A stretch of 64,000 bases of DNA from UBA4732 sp002404095 (GCA_036783645.1 DAIPWT010000002.1:62001-126000); one strand, 5' to 3'. Numbered from the stretch's first letter, positions 34,101-42,005 are shown. Made by a program: numbers and translations. The notes: a model not told the origin generated them from the sequence alone.

Positions 34101-34566
34101 GCTTATCGCCGTCATCCTCGGCTCAAGTGACTTCTTCAACCGCGAAGCGCCGTTGATCGTGGGAGGAGGGGCGACGGCCGACAACGATACGCTGATCCGG
34201 GCGATGTATCAGCGACTGTTTTTCGGCTACACGATCACCCAGGGCGAGGTGAACTACTGGGTCAACCAGCTAGACGCCGGCACGATTACCGCCCAGCAGA
34301 TCGCCAACATCCTGGACACGACCGGGCTATACCGTTTCGGCACGACAGGTACCCCAATCGTGCCGTTGTTCGACAGTAGGGTCGATGACACCTATGTCGA
34401 GTACATGGGACGTTATGCTGGTCAGAGCGAGATCAACTATTGGGTGTCCGTCTACAGTGCCAACCCCAACTACCCCGATGTGGACCTCATTAAAGCTATT
34501 ATGAACTCGGAGGAGTATTTCCAAGGAAGACCCCCGACAACGGAGTTGATCCCGCCGCCCGTTTAA
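31183..34566 (+). CDS. LEPR-XLL protein: inactive sedolisin (S53) domain plus DUF4214 repeats
   Basis: A 1127-aa exported protein. The ATG at 31183 follows GGAGGAA and starts MKWISKWFSR. Residues about 30-41 carry the LEPR-XLL signature LEPLEDRCLLS, a planctomycete N-terminal motif of large secreted proteins. Residues about 45-400 are a sedolisin-type fold: DGSGQTIAIVAPYDNPN, EEALNVEWAHALAP, GGTNLGAPAWAALIA and GYDLATGLGTP. In active sedolisins the two catalytic positions are Asp and Ser; here they are Asn140 and Asn323, so catalysis is not expected. From about residue 410 to the end there are several DUF4214-type repeats (EVNYWVNQL and RAYEQYLGRHA patterns). A block of about 170 residues is duplicated. 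Confidence 0.85.
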   Translation: MKWISKWFSRLSHSRRSAQSRKPVARTPRRLFLEPLEDRCLLSGYAAPYGLSPTQVRHAYGIDAISFNGVTGDGSGQTIAIVAPYDNPNIVSDLHNFDAYFNLPDPPSFRKVDQNGGANLPGVDPHGPGQSNWEAEEALNVEWAHALAPKASIILVEASSANALDMIGGGVNWARQQPGVSVVSVGYATPGEFQGETAYDSVFTTPTGHSGVTFVAPTGNAGSPGGYASLSPNVLGVGGTSLTLSGGNYGSETVWNNVYGKSGGGLSTQESRPSYQNGVADVVGNQRGAPDVAFVGDPTTGVDVYDTYNGSSSTPWTERGGTNLGAPAWAALIAVADQGRARIGLGSLDGPTQTLPMLYSLPSSDFHDVTVGNNGAYAAGPGYDLATGLGTPIANLLVPDLIVPPTDDAQFVRDVYIEATQGLTAAEGFNAALSKVDAARASVLANYANSYVLSLGRAQLVQDLYSSISGGSVLGVGNLIGRALTPGEANYWATQLQNGMSYEQMIVQLTSSTTYFAETGAGHVINGRDAAFVNQIYNDLFHRNPTTYELNTLFVPQLNAAENLAHQQDVDNLLGGQAYQTAVVQGLYTTYMGRAAGVGEIASGLTLLQQGGTPEQLIGAIVGSTEYFNREAPAVVGGGATAGDATLIQAMYKQLFPGYTASPWEVNYWVNQLNNGTISGQQIANILDTTGLYRFGTTGTPTVPASYNGSVDRAYEQYLGRHAGQNEISYWASVYNANPNYPTQNFVEALLGSAEFYTRNNPQAPLQAMDARFADNLYTAALGAPNATAERTIDLPFLTSAEINARAAVGQAIVGSQEYHNEVTTTVYQHFLNRLPSTAELSEWGSVVGQGAAQVGGANGDDQLLAAVFSSNEYFMDQKDAATHLSTNDSWLRSLYPKLRVAFNATAESTQLANVLTAYAPARQAVVNAVLSSPEYLTQIVTHLYSRYMGGYPQSSDIAFGLNFLQQGGTPEQLIAVILGSSDFFNREAPLIVGGGATADNDTLIRAMYQRLFFGYTITQGEVNYWVNQLDAGTITAQQIANILDTTGLYRFGTTGTPIVPLFDSRVDDTYVEYMGRYAGQSEINYWVSVYSANPNYPDVDLIKAIMNSEEYFQGRPPTTELIPPPV
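32938..34526 (+). repeat. Internal duplication in the LEPR-XLL/DUF4214 gene
   Basis: The segments 32938-33455 and 34008-34526 encode near-parallel sequence. Shared stretches include LLQQGGTPEQLI, EAP..VGGGATA, EVNYWVNQL, QQIANILDTTGLYRFGTTGT and ANPNYP. The intervening 550 bp encodes other DUF4214 copies that are more diverged. Confidence 0.75.
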
Positions 34567-34584
34567 TTTTGAACTCGAAGAAGT

Positions 34585-34624
34585 TGTAGGGTGGGTCTCG
34601 CGAGTACGCCCGACCCACCCTACA
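34585..34624. terminator. Hairpin between convergent genes
   Basis: TGTAGGGTGGGTC (34585-34597) pairs perfectly with GACCCACCCTACA (34612-34624), loop 14 nt. It is 18 bp after the stop of the DUF4214 gene and 22 bp from the end of the opposing gene, so it may terminate both. Confidence 0.6.
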
Positions 34625-34646
34625 TCGCAGTAAGCAATCTCAACTA

Positions 34647-35066
34647 CTAGCGCCGCGCCGGCGCTTGATACCCGCCGCCCGTCGCCGGCCGCCCCGACGT
34701 GGGGAAGTAACCGCCCGTATTCTGAAACGCGACGGGGTGTCCGGTCGTCGGCAGCGTCCGGAACAAATCCGCGTCGGCGGCCGCGGGGACGGTCGGCGTT
34801 AGGGCGCGTTGCTCCAGGTCGCCGATGAGGGCGCCGTAGACCTGTGTGTTGGCGCGACGCTCCTGCTCCGGCAGGGTGCGTAAGAAATAGTTGACCGCCG
34901 GGTCGTTGTTGTTCAGGTTCAGGAACGGCGGAAGTTGCGGACGCGACCCTACGCCGACGTTGGGCCGATTGTAAACGCTTGGCGGGACGGACTGGGCCGA
35001 GGCCGCGCCCGCGACAACAAGCAGAGCGAGGCCGGCGGCAAGTGAGACGCCGATGAAACGCGACAT
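34647..35066 (-). CDS. Small secreted protein of unknown function
   Basis: A 139-aa protein; the ATG at 35066 follows GGGAGAA and gives a clean signal peptide (MSRFIGVSLAAGLALLVVAG, cleaved near ASAQS). The mature part is Pro/Asn/Gly-rich (NRPNVGVGSRPQLPPFLNLN), with a short charged helix (LPEQERRANTQVYGALIGDL). It ends in a Gly/Pro/Arg-rich tail. I do not recognise a family. It sits between the LEPR-XLL protein and the export lipoprotein. Confidence 0.65.
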   Translation of the reverse strand: MSRFIGVSLAAGLALLVVAGAASAQSVPPSVYNRPNVGVGSRPQLPPFLNLNNNDPAVNYFLRTLPEQERRANTQVYGALIGDLEQRALTPTVPAAADADLFRTLPTTGHPVAFQNTGGYFPTSGRPATGGGYQAPARR

Positions 35067-35185
35067 GGCGTTCTCCCGGAACAAGGTGGGCCGGCCCAAG
35101 GCCGGCGGTTCGAGGCGATCTTCTTTCAACCTAACCCCGGCGGCGCGACTGTCAAGCCTCCGCCTGGCGTTTTCCAGTCCGAAAA

Positions 35186-35224
35186 CCGTCAGACTGCCAC
35201 TCCAAAGGAGTGGCAGTCTGACGG
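35186..35224 (-). terminator. Intrinsic terminator of the export lipoprotein gene
   Basis: An 18-bp perfect stem (35186-35203 and 35207-35224, loop AAA) begins 14 bp after the stop of the minus-strand gene and is followed on that strand by TTTTCGG. It is the clearest rho-independent terminator in the window. Confidence 0.7.
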
Positions 35225-35237
35225 CCTGACGGTCTTC

Positions 35238-36482
35238 TCAGCGGCCCGTCGGGGTGGTCGGGGTGCCGGCGCCGAAGTTGTTCCCGCTCTTGATGCTGTT
35301 GACCGTGCTGCTTCCCAGCAAGACCGTTCCGAGAACCCGATCGACAGGATTCAGGAACTTAGCCAGCCAGCTATCCACTTGAATGAGCTTGTCCGATCCC
35401 ACATAAATGCGGTCGTTGGGAAAAACCTGGTAGTTCGTGGCCGCGAAGCCCCGTTTGGCGACGCCGCACCAGTCCACGGGCAGAATAATGGGGTGGTTGC
35501 AGTCCGCCGTGGCACGGGCGATCCAAACCTTTTTCTTAGAGGATACCGCCGGCAGGCCGTTAATCTTGCCGATGGCGTCCAGCACCGTCTCATTGCCGGT
35601 TATCGGGAACGGGTAAACCTGCTCACCGTAGCCGCCGCCGTCCGTGATGACGTAGTAGACCTTGCTGTTGTACGCCAGCACATCAACTACAACGGCTTTC
35701 TTAATGTTCTCTATTGTAGCGATCTCGGCAGTGAGACTGAGCTTGAGTTGAGCGGCGACGGCGTCGCGCACTTCGTCCAGCGTCAAACCGGCTACAAAGA
35801 CGCTCCCGTAGACGCCAAGGCCGAGGGTGCCGTCCGGCCGCACCAGGTGCTGACCTTCGACCGGTCGATTAGGGAGTATGCCCGCTTCCCCAACGGAAAC
35901 GAGCAGGATGTCCGGCGGTTCGACGACATACGGCGGCAGCGGCTGCTTGGCGAACTCGCGCGGCGCGGCCGGATGGGCGACCACGTGCGGCGGCGGCCCG
36001 ACAACCATCGCTTGCGGCTCCAGGCGCGGCTGTTTCAATTCCGCCGGTGGCGGATCGTTAGGCGCGCTCGTAGTAGCGATGGCTGATGGCTGCGCGACCG
36101 GGATGTCAATAGCGGCCCGCGCGGCGCCGCCCAACAACGGCGGGGCCGAAACGCGCGTTACGTTGTTCGAGGGTGACGCGGGCGCAATCAACTCGGCGTT
36201 AACGCGCTGCACCGGCTGCCAGCTACTGGCCGTCCCGCCCGCCAATGGAGCCGGCGCCGTGGGCCGGGCCAGCGACGCCAGCGGCCGGCTCGACGCGATC
36301 ACCGTCCCTTCCGGCGGCGGCTTCTCGACTTGTGTAAGCCCGCGGATGTAGTCGCGCACAGGCTGCGACGCCATTTCGGTGCGCGGAGCGCGTAAGGAAC
36401 TTGATTGGCATCCGACGCCGGAGCAAAGGCTCAAGAAGGCGGCGATGCTGGCCACGCTGGTAACTCGGCTTCTGAGAGGCAT
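35238..36482 (-). CDS. Polysaccharide export lipoprotein (Wza/BexD-like)
   Basis: A 414-aa protein with a lipoprotein signal (FLSLCSGVGC, Cys25). Residues about 30-180 are a Pro/Ala-rich low-complexity spacer. From about residue 182 the polysaccharide export (PES) domain starts with LPPYVVEPPDILLVSVGEAG and includes LVRPDGTLGLGVYGSVFVAG. SLBB-type repeats follow (VYYVITDGGGYGEQV). The final NDRIYVGSDKLIQVDSWLAK fits the last part of the family fold. It forms the outer-membrane exit for polysaccharide. It is divergent from the exosortase and EPS genes. The long spacer is unusual. Confidence 0.88.
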   Translation of the reverse strand: MPLRSRVTSVASIAAFLSLCSGVGCQSSSLRAPRTEMASQPVRDYIRGLTQVEKPPPEGTVIASSRPLASLARPTAPAPLAGGTASSWQPVQRVNAELIAPASPSNNVTRVSAPPLLGGAARAAIDIPVAQPSAIATTSAPNDPPPAELKQPRLEPQAMVVGPPPHVVAHPAAPREFAKQPLPPYVVEPPDILLVSVGEAGILPNRPVEGQHLVRPDGTLGLGVYGSVFVAGLTLDEVRDAVAAQLKLSLTAEIATIENIKKAVVVDVLAYNSKVYYVITDGGGYGEQVYPFPITGNETVLDAIGKINGLPAVSSKKKVWIARATADCNHPIILPVDWCGVAKRGFAATNYQVFPNDRIYVGSDKLIQVDSWLAKFLNPVDRVLGTVLLGSSTVNSIKSGNNFGAGTPTTPTGR

Positions 36483-36932
36483 ATCCTTTACCTCGCTTAG
36501 GTGGGTCCGCGGGGTCGTTCGTAGCGGACGTCCATGTCATCAGGATGCGGGCCGCGGATGCCGGAACGTCATGTTCCAGCTCCGTGGACCAATGCACCGT
36601 GAGACGGACTTCCGCCGTCCCACCCGCCCAATTTATCGTCAGCCCCGTTACCGCTGTGTGATCCTTACCCCTGGTTTCCCCGCCTTCCTTGCCAACCGGC
36701 CCGCTTAATACCGGCGCAAACCTACGATCTTATCGCGGCGCGCCGGCGTCCGGCGCCCCACCTTGGGGAGCCTAATTCGAGAGGCAAACCCCTCCCGCAT
36801 CGGAATGTCAACGAAGCCCTCTTGACTCGCGCTCTCTCCGCGAAGTATTATCCGTTCGCTCGAAGGAGTCTGTCGGGAACCGGCCGCAGGGACTGGGGCC
36901 GCCCCAAGACGCCGCACCATGGAAAGGAAGCC
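36483..36932. other. 450-bp divergent control region of the EPS locus
   Basis: Between the export lipoprotein gene (minus) and the exosortase gene (plus). The right part holds the promoter at 36822-36851. The remainder shows no gene, no long palindrome and no clear operator. Confidence 0.6.
36822..36851 (+). promoter_or_regulatory. Sigma70-like promoter of the exosortase/EPS operon
   Basis: TTGACT (36822-36827) and TATTAT (36846-36851) are separated by 18 bp. The predicted start near 36858 leaves a 75-nt leader before the exosortase ATG at 36933. Confidence 0.65.
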
Positions 36933-37985
36933 ATGAACGTCTCCATTTCCCCCATTCGTCCACGAAACCTTTCCGCCGTCGTCGCCCTGCTCATTCCGAC
37001 GGTTTGTCTTTTCTGGGCGTTTTGGCCCACGTGCGTTGAACTCGTCCAGCAATGGAACAATAACCCCACCTACTCCTACGGCTATCTCGTGCCGGTGTTC
37101 GCCGCCGTCCTGCTCTGGGTGCGGCGCGGCCGGCTCGACCGCGCCGCCTTACGGCCGAGTTGGTGGGGTCTTGTCCCCTTGGCAGCAGGCCTCGCGCTCC
37201 GGCTTTGCGGGGCGTTTTTCTACCTCACCTGGTTCGAGGAGTTGGCCTTGCTGCCTTGCCTCGCCGGGTTGTGCCTGTTGGCGGGCGGGCGGGCTGCCTG
37301 GAAGTGGGCGTGGCCATCGCTCCTTTTCCTCTCCTTTATGATCCCCTTGCCGTACACGGTCGCCACGATGTTATCCGGCCCGCTCCAACGACTGGCGACT
37401 ATTTGCAGCGCCTTTGTCATGCAGGTGTTCGGAATGCCCGCCGTGGCCGAAGGCAACGTCATCCTGCTTGGCGAACACCCGATCGACATCGTGGAGGCGT
37501 GCAGCGGCCTCCGCATGTTGATGGTCTTCTTCGCCCTGGCCGCCGCTTTCGTCCTGCTGACCCGCCGACCCTGGCCGGACAAAGTTTGCTTACTCGCCAG
37601 CGCCGTGCCGATCGCTCTAGTCTCCAATATCGCCCGCATCGTCCTGACCGGCGTGTTATTCGAGACGGGCGTCACCAGCGAAGCGGTCCACGCCTTTTTC
37701 CACGACGCGGCCGGTTGGCTGATGATGCCGTTCGCGCTGGTCCTGCTGTGGGCGGAACTGACCATATTGTCCCGTCTGCTGATCGACCCGCCGCCGGCGC
37801 CGGTTCGCACTGCGCGAGAGCCTGCCGCCGTCCGCCGGGCGCCAGCGGGTCCGCGTCAGGCTCGCGCCCGCAAGGCCGCAGTCCGCGAGCGCGAGCGTGA
37901 ACGCGAGCCATCGCACGCGGCCGTCAACGACGAGCCGCGACCGTTAGGGAGCGGTTTTGAGCTGCGTGACGCCGCCGCTCCCTAA
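36933..37985 (+). CDS. Exosortase
   Basis: A 350-aa polytopic membrane transpeptidase that processes PEP-CTERM proteins. The start at 36933 (MNVSISPIRP) follows GGAAAGGAAG; the longer frame begins inside the promoter. About eight membrane segments are visible, with the family motif NNPTYSYGYLVPVFAAVLLW near the start. The catalytic residues are Cys190 (EACSGLRML), Arg235 (NIARIVLTG) and His257 (FFHDAAGWLMMP). The C-terminal tail after about residue 290 is Arg/Ala-rich, and its last 20 residues are encoded by a palindromic repeat. The EpsI domain, sometimes fused, is a separate gene at 40427. The exact Xrt subfamily is not certain. Confidence 0.9.
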   Translation: MNVSISPIRPRNLSAVVALLIPTVCLFWAFWPTCVELVQQWNNNPTYSYGYLVPVFAAVLLWVRRGRLDRAALRPSWWGLVPLAAGLALRLCGAFFYLTWFEELALLPCLAGLCLLAGGRAAWKWAWPSLLFLSFMIPLPYTVATMLSGPLQRLATICSAFVMQVFGMPAVAEGNVILLGEHPIDIVEACSGLRMLMVFFALAAAFVLLTRRPWPDKVCLLASAVPIALVSNIARIVLTGVLFETGVTSEAVHAFFHDAAGWLMMPFALVLLWAELTILSRLLIDPPPAPVRTAREPAAVRRAPAGPRQARARKAAVREREREREPSHAAVNDEPRPLGSGFELRDAAAP

Positions 37986-37999
37986 CGGTCGCGGCTCGT
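37930..37999. repeat. 25-bp palindrome overlapping the end of the exosortase gene
   Basis: ACGAGCCGCGACCGTTAGGG and its inverted copy (37930-37954 and 37975-37999) form 25-bp perfect arms with a 20-nt loop. The exosortase stop (37983-37985) lies in the right arm. The core AGCCGCGACC...AGGGAGCG is related to the GTTTAGCCGCGACCC family. Confidence 0.8.
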
Positions 38000-38084
38000 A
38001 ACACCCCTTGGGGAACAGACTCTAAGAGGAGAACGTCTCTCCGCGACATTCGATTCGACCGCACTGGGATAAGGAGATCCAGCT

Positions 38085-40358
38085 ATGATGCCGCAAGATG
38101 CAGGCTACCCGGAACCAACCAGCAACCCCTCGCACGCCCGGCCGGACTCACGGCCCGTGGCAGGACGAGTCGCGCCGCGCATGGCCCGCGCCGCCGCCCT
38201 CGCCGCTTCCTCGACAACGCCAGCAGCCCTCTCGGCCGCGCCGGACTTCGCTTCGCTGCTCAAGGCGCTCCGCCGTCGCTGGCTGACCGCCGCCGTTCTC
38301 AGCGTCCTTTTCGGCGCCGTCGCGGCCGGGGCGACCTGGTATCTGATGACACCCAAGTACACCTCCTTCGTGACGCTCAAGGTGCTGTCCAACCCGCAGG
38401 ACATCATCTGGCACACCAACCCCGCCGGCATCGCCGCCCAGAGTACCTACGTCCATTCCCAGGCCGCCGCTTTCAAAAGCCGCCGCATCATCGTACGCGC
38501 TTTGCAACAGGACGAGGTCAAGCGTCTCGGCTTGGAATCGCGTTACCCCGACGTCGTCGATTGGCTGGAAACCGATCTCAAAACGGAGTTCGTGGACCCC
38601 GGCGAGTTCATGAACGTCATGCTCACGGCGATGGACCCCTCCGACGCTTTAACGGTGTTGAAGGCCGTTACCAACTCCTATATGGACGAAGTCGTCTATG
38701 CGGAGCAGGCCGCCAAGTCCACGCGCTTGTCCGAGGTGGAGAAGATTTACACCGAGACGAGCGCCAAGCTGAACCGCCAAAGCGACAACTTCAGAACGGA
38801 CGCGGAGAAAGCGGGCGTCGTGGTCGGCGACAACGTCCATGACTCCTTGACCCGCCAGCAGCGGAAGTTGCTGGAAAACCTCGCCACCGCCAATCTCTAT
38901 CGCTTACAACTGAGTGGGGATCTGTCAAAAGCGCAATCTCAATTGAAGGCGCTCGACATCCGCGACAAGACGGTGACCAAGCTGACCATTGAAAATCCGC
39001 AGGTGGAGCGGGAGCTGCAATCGGACATAGTCGCCCGGCCGAAGCTCGACCGGCTGCCGGCTCTGAGGGAACTGGTCGAGAACATCCAAAAGAAAACGAG
39101 CGACACAGGCGACCCGGTCCTGGTTGACGCCCAGAGGAGAATAGTGGACCTCGAGAGGGCGCTTGAAAAGCGTCGCGGCGAACTGAAGGACGAGATGAAG
39201 GAACGCCTCGCCGCCAATGGTTCGCAAGATCAACAAGTTCTGCGGGCGCTGGCGGAGGACAGCATCAAAACAACCACCGCGGCGATGGCCAAGCAGGATG
39301 CGCTGATCGCCGATATGGAAACCCAGGCGGACAAAATCGGCAATTGGACCACCGACCTGGACGCGCAGCGCCGGGAGATCGCCCGCTTGGGCAAAATCCT
39401 CGACGACATTGGCCTGGAAAAAGAAAGGCTTAACGTCGAACTCAAGGCGCCGCCGCGCGTCTCTATCTGGCAGAACGCGGACCTCCAACGCCGCGATACC
39501 AAGAAGCAGATCCTCGCGGCGGCGGCGGTCCCGATCGGCGTCATCCTCCTGATGTGCATGGGCGTGGCGTGGCTGGACGTGCGCCAGCGGCGCGTACGTT
39601 CGGCCGGCGAAGTGTCCACCGGCCTCGGCATCCGCCTGTTCGGCGCCGTGCCGGGTGTGCCGCACCTGGAGCGGCGACTGGTGGGGCCGAGTGGTGAGCC
39701 GGAACTGGAAGGCCACCCGGTCCTGGATTCCTTCGACGCCATCCGCACCCAATTGCTGCGCGACGACGGCGCCGAGGCCGCTCGCGTCATCCTTGTCACT
39801 AGCGCTGTGGCTGGCGAGGGCAAGACCACATTGGCCGGCCATCTGGCGAGCAGCCTGGCGCGGGCTGGCCGTAAGACGCTGCTTATCGACGGCGACCTAC
39901 GGCGGCCGAGCGTCCATCAGCTATTCGAGATGCCGATGCAGCCGGGCTTCAGCGAAGTGCTACTCGGTGAAGTCGAGGCTGCCGACGCCGTGCAGAACTC
40001 GGCCCAGGAAGGGCTGTCAATTCTCGCGGCCGGACAGTGGGACCGTGAAGTGATGCAGGCGTTGGCGCGCGACGGCCTGGAAGGCATCTTCGAGAAGTTG
40101 CGCGAGGAGTTCGATTTCATCGTCGTCGATTCGCACCCGATCCTGCCGGCCGCCGATTCGTTGCTGATCGGGCAGCACGTGGACGCGGCAATTCTGTCGG
40201 TGCTGCGCGACGTGAGCCAGATGCCACGCGTCTACGCGGCCAGCCAAAAGTTGGGCGCGCTCGGCATCCGCGTACTCGGCGCCGTGGTGAACGGCGCGGA
40301 CCCCGACGAGGTATTCGCGGCCGGCACGGCGCCGGCCCGACAACGCACCGCCGGTTGA
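38085..40358 (+). CDS. Polysaccharide copolymerase fused to bacterial tyrosine-kinase-like ATPase (Wzc-like)
   Basis: A 757-aa inner-membrane protein controlling polysaccharide chain export. AAGGAG precedes the ATG. After a 60-residue Pro/Ala-rich cytoplasmic start, TM1 is about 72-92 (LSVLFGAVAAGATWYL). A Wzz/GumC periplasmic domain with long coiled coil covers about 95-470, and TM2 is near 480-500 (VPIGVILLMCMGVAWL). The kinase-like domain has Walker A at 573-582 (SAVAGEGKTT, Lys580), Walker A-prime LLIDGDLRRP and Walker B FIVVDSHP. The C-terminus lacks the tyrosine cluster that BY-kinases autophosphorylate, ending in VFAAGTAPARQRTAG. It may act as a structural ATPase only. Confidence 0.88.
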   Translation: MMPQDAGYPEPTSNPSHARPDSRPVAGRVAPRMARAAALAASSTTPAALSAAPDFASLLKALRRRWLTAAVLSVLFGAVAAGATWYLMTPKYTSFVTLKVLSNPQDIIWHTNPAGIAAQSTYVHSQAAAFKSRRIIVRALQQDEVKRLGLESRYPDVVDWLETDLKTEFVDPGEFMNVMLTAMDPSDALTVLKAVTNSYMDEVVYAEQAAKSTRLSEVEKIYTETSAKLNRQSDNFRTDAEKAGVVVGDNVHDSLTRQQRKLLENLATANLYRLQLSGDLSKAQSQLKALDIRDKTVTKLTIENPQVERELQSDIVARPKLDRLPALRELVENIQKKTSDTGDPVLVDAQRRIVDLERALEKRRGELKDEMKERLAANGSQDQQVLRALAEDSIKTTTAAMAKQDALIADMETQADKIGNWTTDLDAQRREIARLGKILDDIGLEKERLNVELKAPPRVSIWQNADLQRRDTKKQILAAAAVPIGVILLMCMGVAWLDVRQRRVRSAGEVSTGLGIRLFGAVPGVPHLERRLVGPSGEPELEGHPVLDSFDAIRTQLLRDDGAEAARVILVTSAVAGEGKTTLAGHLASSLARAGRKTLLIDGDLRRPSVHQLFEMPMQPGFSEVLLGEVEAADAVQNSAQEGLSILAAGQWDREVMQALARDGLEGIFEKLREEFDFIVVDSHPILPAADSLLIGQHVDAAILSVLRDVSQMPRVYAASQKLGALGIRVLGAVVNGADPDEVFAAGTAPARQRTAG

Positions 40359-40376
40359 TCCATCGGGGAGAGAGAA

Positions 40377-40402
40377 GTTTAGCCGCGACCCTATGGGGAG
40401 CG
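40377..40402. repeat. Half copy of the GTTTAGCCGCGACCC palindrome
   Basis: GTTTAGCCGCGACCCTATGG continues to GGGAGCG, matching one arm of the family, but no complementary right arm follows. It lies 18 bp after the kinase stop and 24 bp before the EpsI ATG. Confidence 0.7.
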
Positions 40403-40426
40403 CTTTCGTAGCGAGGAAACCAGCAA

Positions 40427-41071
40427 ATGACGCGATTCTTGACCGCCCTCGTCGCTTCCGCCCTGGTGATCGTCTGCGGCGCCGTCCACGGCTTCTGGAG
40501 CGACCGTTGGCAGCAGCCGGTCGAGACGGCCGCTGCCGCCGCTCGCATGGACGCGCTGCCCCTGGAAGCCGGCGACTGGATCGGCGCTCCCCTCGAAGTA
40601 AAAAATCCGCAGACTGGCGGCGTTGCCGGAACGCTTTACCGCCGTTACGAAAACCATCGCACCGGAGATGCGGCCACCGTCTTCCTCGTGTGCGGCCGGT
40701 CCGGTCCGGTTTCGATCCACACCCCCGAGGTGTGCTACGCGGCCGACGGTTTTGTCGTCGGCGCGAAAAGCAAGACGCCCGTGGGAGACAATGACGCCGC
40801 CTTCTTCAGCGCCGACGCCGTGAAAAGCAAAGCGGGCAGCGAAACAAGGTTGCGGATATTTTGGGGCTGGAATGACGGCAAAGGCTGGACCGCCCCGGAC
40901 GACGCCCGCTTTACCTATGTCGCCTATCGCCATTCTCCGGTTCTCTACAAGCTGTACGTGCAGCGCGACCTGAATGGGCCGGCCCAGGCGTCCAGAGAGG
41001 AGCCGTGCCAATCCCTTCTCAAAGTGTTGTTGCCCGAACTGGATCGTACGCTTTTCGCTCCGGGTTCCTGA
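40427..41071 (+). CDS. epsI: EpsI-domain exosortase-associated protein
   Basis: A 214-aa protein with an N-terminal membrane anchor (residues 4-24, FLTALVASALVIVCGAVHGF). The EpsI/DUF3485 hallmark HTPEVCYAADGF is near residues 104-115, and LRIFWGWNDGKGW with FTYVAYRHSPVLYKLYVQ follows. In other bacteria EpsI is fused to or adjacent to exosortase; the biochemical role is not known. GAGGAAA precedes the ATG. It is downstream of the kinase gene and upstream of the priming transferase. Confidence 0.88.
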   Translation: MTRFLTALVASALVIVCGAVHGFWSDRWQQPVETAAAAARMDALPLEAGDWIGAPLEVKNPQTGGVAGTLYRRYENHRTGDAATVFLVCGRSGPVSIHTPEVCYAADGFVVGAKSKTPVGDNDAAFFSADAVKSKAGSETRLRIFWGWNDGKGWTAPDDARFTYVAYRHSPVLYKLYVQRDLNGPAQASREEPCQSLLKVLLPELDRTLFAPGS

Positions 41072-41159
41072 CCGACGCGGCTGACTTTCCCACTCCGGCG
41101 CCAGGATGGGGCCGGAGAGAGAAAGGCGGCCCGTCGCGCTTGATTTCGCTGGGTTCACA

Positions 41160-42005
41160 ATGTTTTCTGTCTACCGCATGGAGGCGAGACCCTTGCCGAG
41201 TCCCATCCAACTTCATCTGGCCGACGCCGTAGCGGCCCCGGCCGATACCCCCATCGCCGTCCGTTCCCGCCGCGAGCGAACGCCCGCCTCGCGGCCCGTC
41301 GTTCGCCCGATCCACGGCTGGTATCTGCCGTGCAAGCAAGCCGTCGATTTCGTCGCAGCCCTGGTCCTTGGGACGGTCGCCCTGCCGCTCATCGCCGCGT
41401 CCGCGCTGATCGTCAAGCTGACCTCGCGCGGCCCCGCGTTCTATACACAAGTCCGCGTCGGCCGCGCCGGCCGACCATTTACGATTTATAAGATCCGTTC
41501 CATGATTCATAACTGCGAGTCGCTGACCGGGCCGCGCTGGTCCATGCCCGGCGACCCGCGCGTGACGTGGATCGGTTGGTTCTTGCGAGCCACCCACCTT
41601 GATGAATTGCCGCAGTTGCTTAACGTGCTTCGCGGCGACATGAGCCTGATCGGGCCGCGCCCGGAGCGACCGGAGTTCTTCCCGGAGCTGGAGCGCGAGT
41701 TGCCGTCCTACGCGCAGCGCGTGACGGTGCGGCCGGGCGTAACTGGGCTGGCTCAAGTGCAGCTTCCGCCCGATACCGACCTCGGCAGCGTCCGTCGCAA
41801 GCTGGCGCATGACCTCTATTACGTCCAGCATGTCAGCCCCTTGCTGGATCTGCGATTGCTGATTTGCACCGCGTGCTACGCGGCCGGCGTTCCCTTCTCC
41901 TTGTTGAGCCGACTCCTGGGCGTGCCTCGAAGCGGCGTGGTCGAGCGGGCCATGCAAAACGTGCTGACGGAGCCGGCGCCCGCGCGCCTCCGCATCGGCG
42001 CCTGA
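41160..42005 (+). CDS. Undecaprenyl-phosphate sugar phosphotransferase (priming glycosyltransferase)
   Basis: About 281 aa. The start is uncertain: ATG at 41106, 41160 and 41178 are all in frame, and none has a strong ribosome site. The cytoplasmic catalytic domain has the bacterial sugar transferase pattern: YLPCKQAVDFVAALVL (TM anchor), GPAFYTQVRVGRAGRPFTIY, KIRSM, THLDELPQLLNVLRGDMSLI and GPRPERPEFF. It transfers the first sugar-1-phosphate to the lipid carrier. Only one hydrophobic segment is seen before the catalytic core, so this is the small type without the five-helix WcaJ domain. Confidence 0.88.
   Translation: MFSVYRMEARPLPSPIQLHLADAVAAPADTPIAVRSRRERTPASRPVVRPIHGWYLPCKQAVDFVAALVLGTVALPLIAASALIVKLTSRGPAFYTQVRVGRAGRPFTIYKIRSMIHNCESLTGPRWSMPGDPRVTWIGWFLRATHLDELPQLLNVLRGDMSLIGPRPERPEFFPELERELPSYAQRVTVRPGVTGLAQVQLPPDTDLGSVRRKLAHDLYYVQHVSPLLDLRLLICTACYAAGVPFSLLSRLLGVPRSGVVERAMQNVLTEPAPARLRIGA

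Noticed and set aside
38925..39842. Minus-strand frame of 305 codons under the Wzc-like gene
   Set aside because: It is antisense to the well-supported copolymerase/kinase gene and shows no family features.
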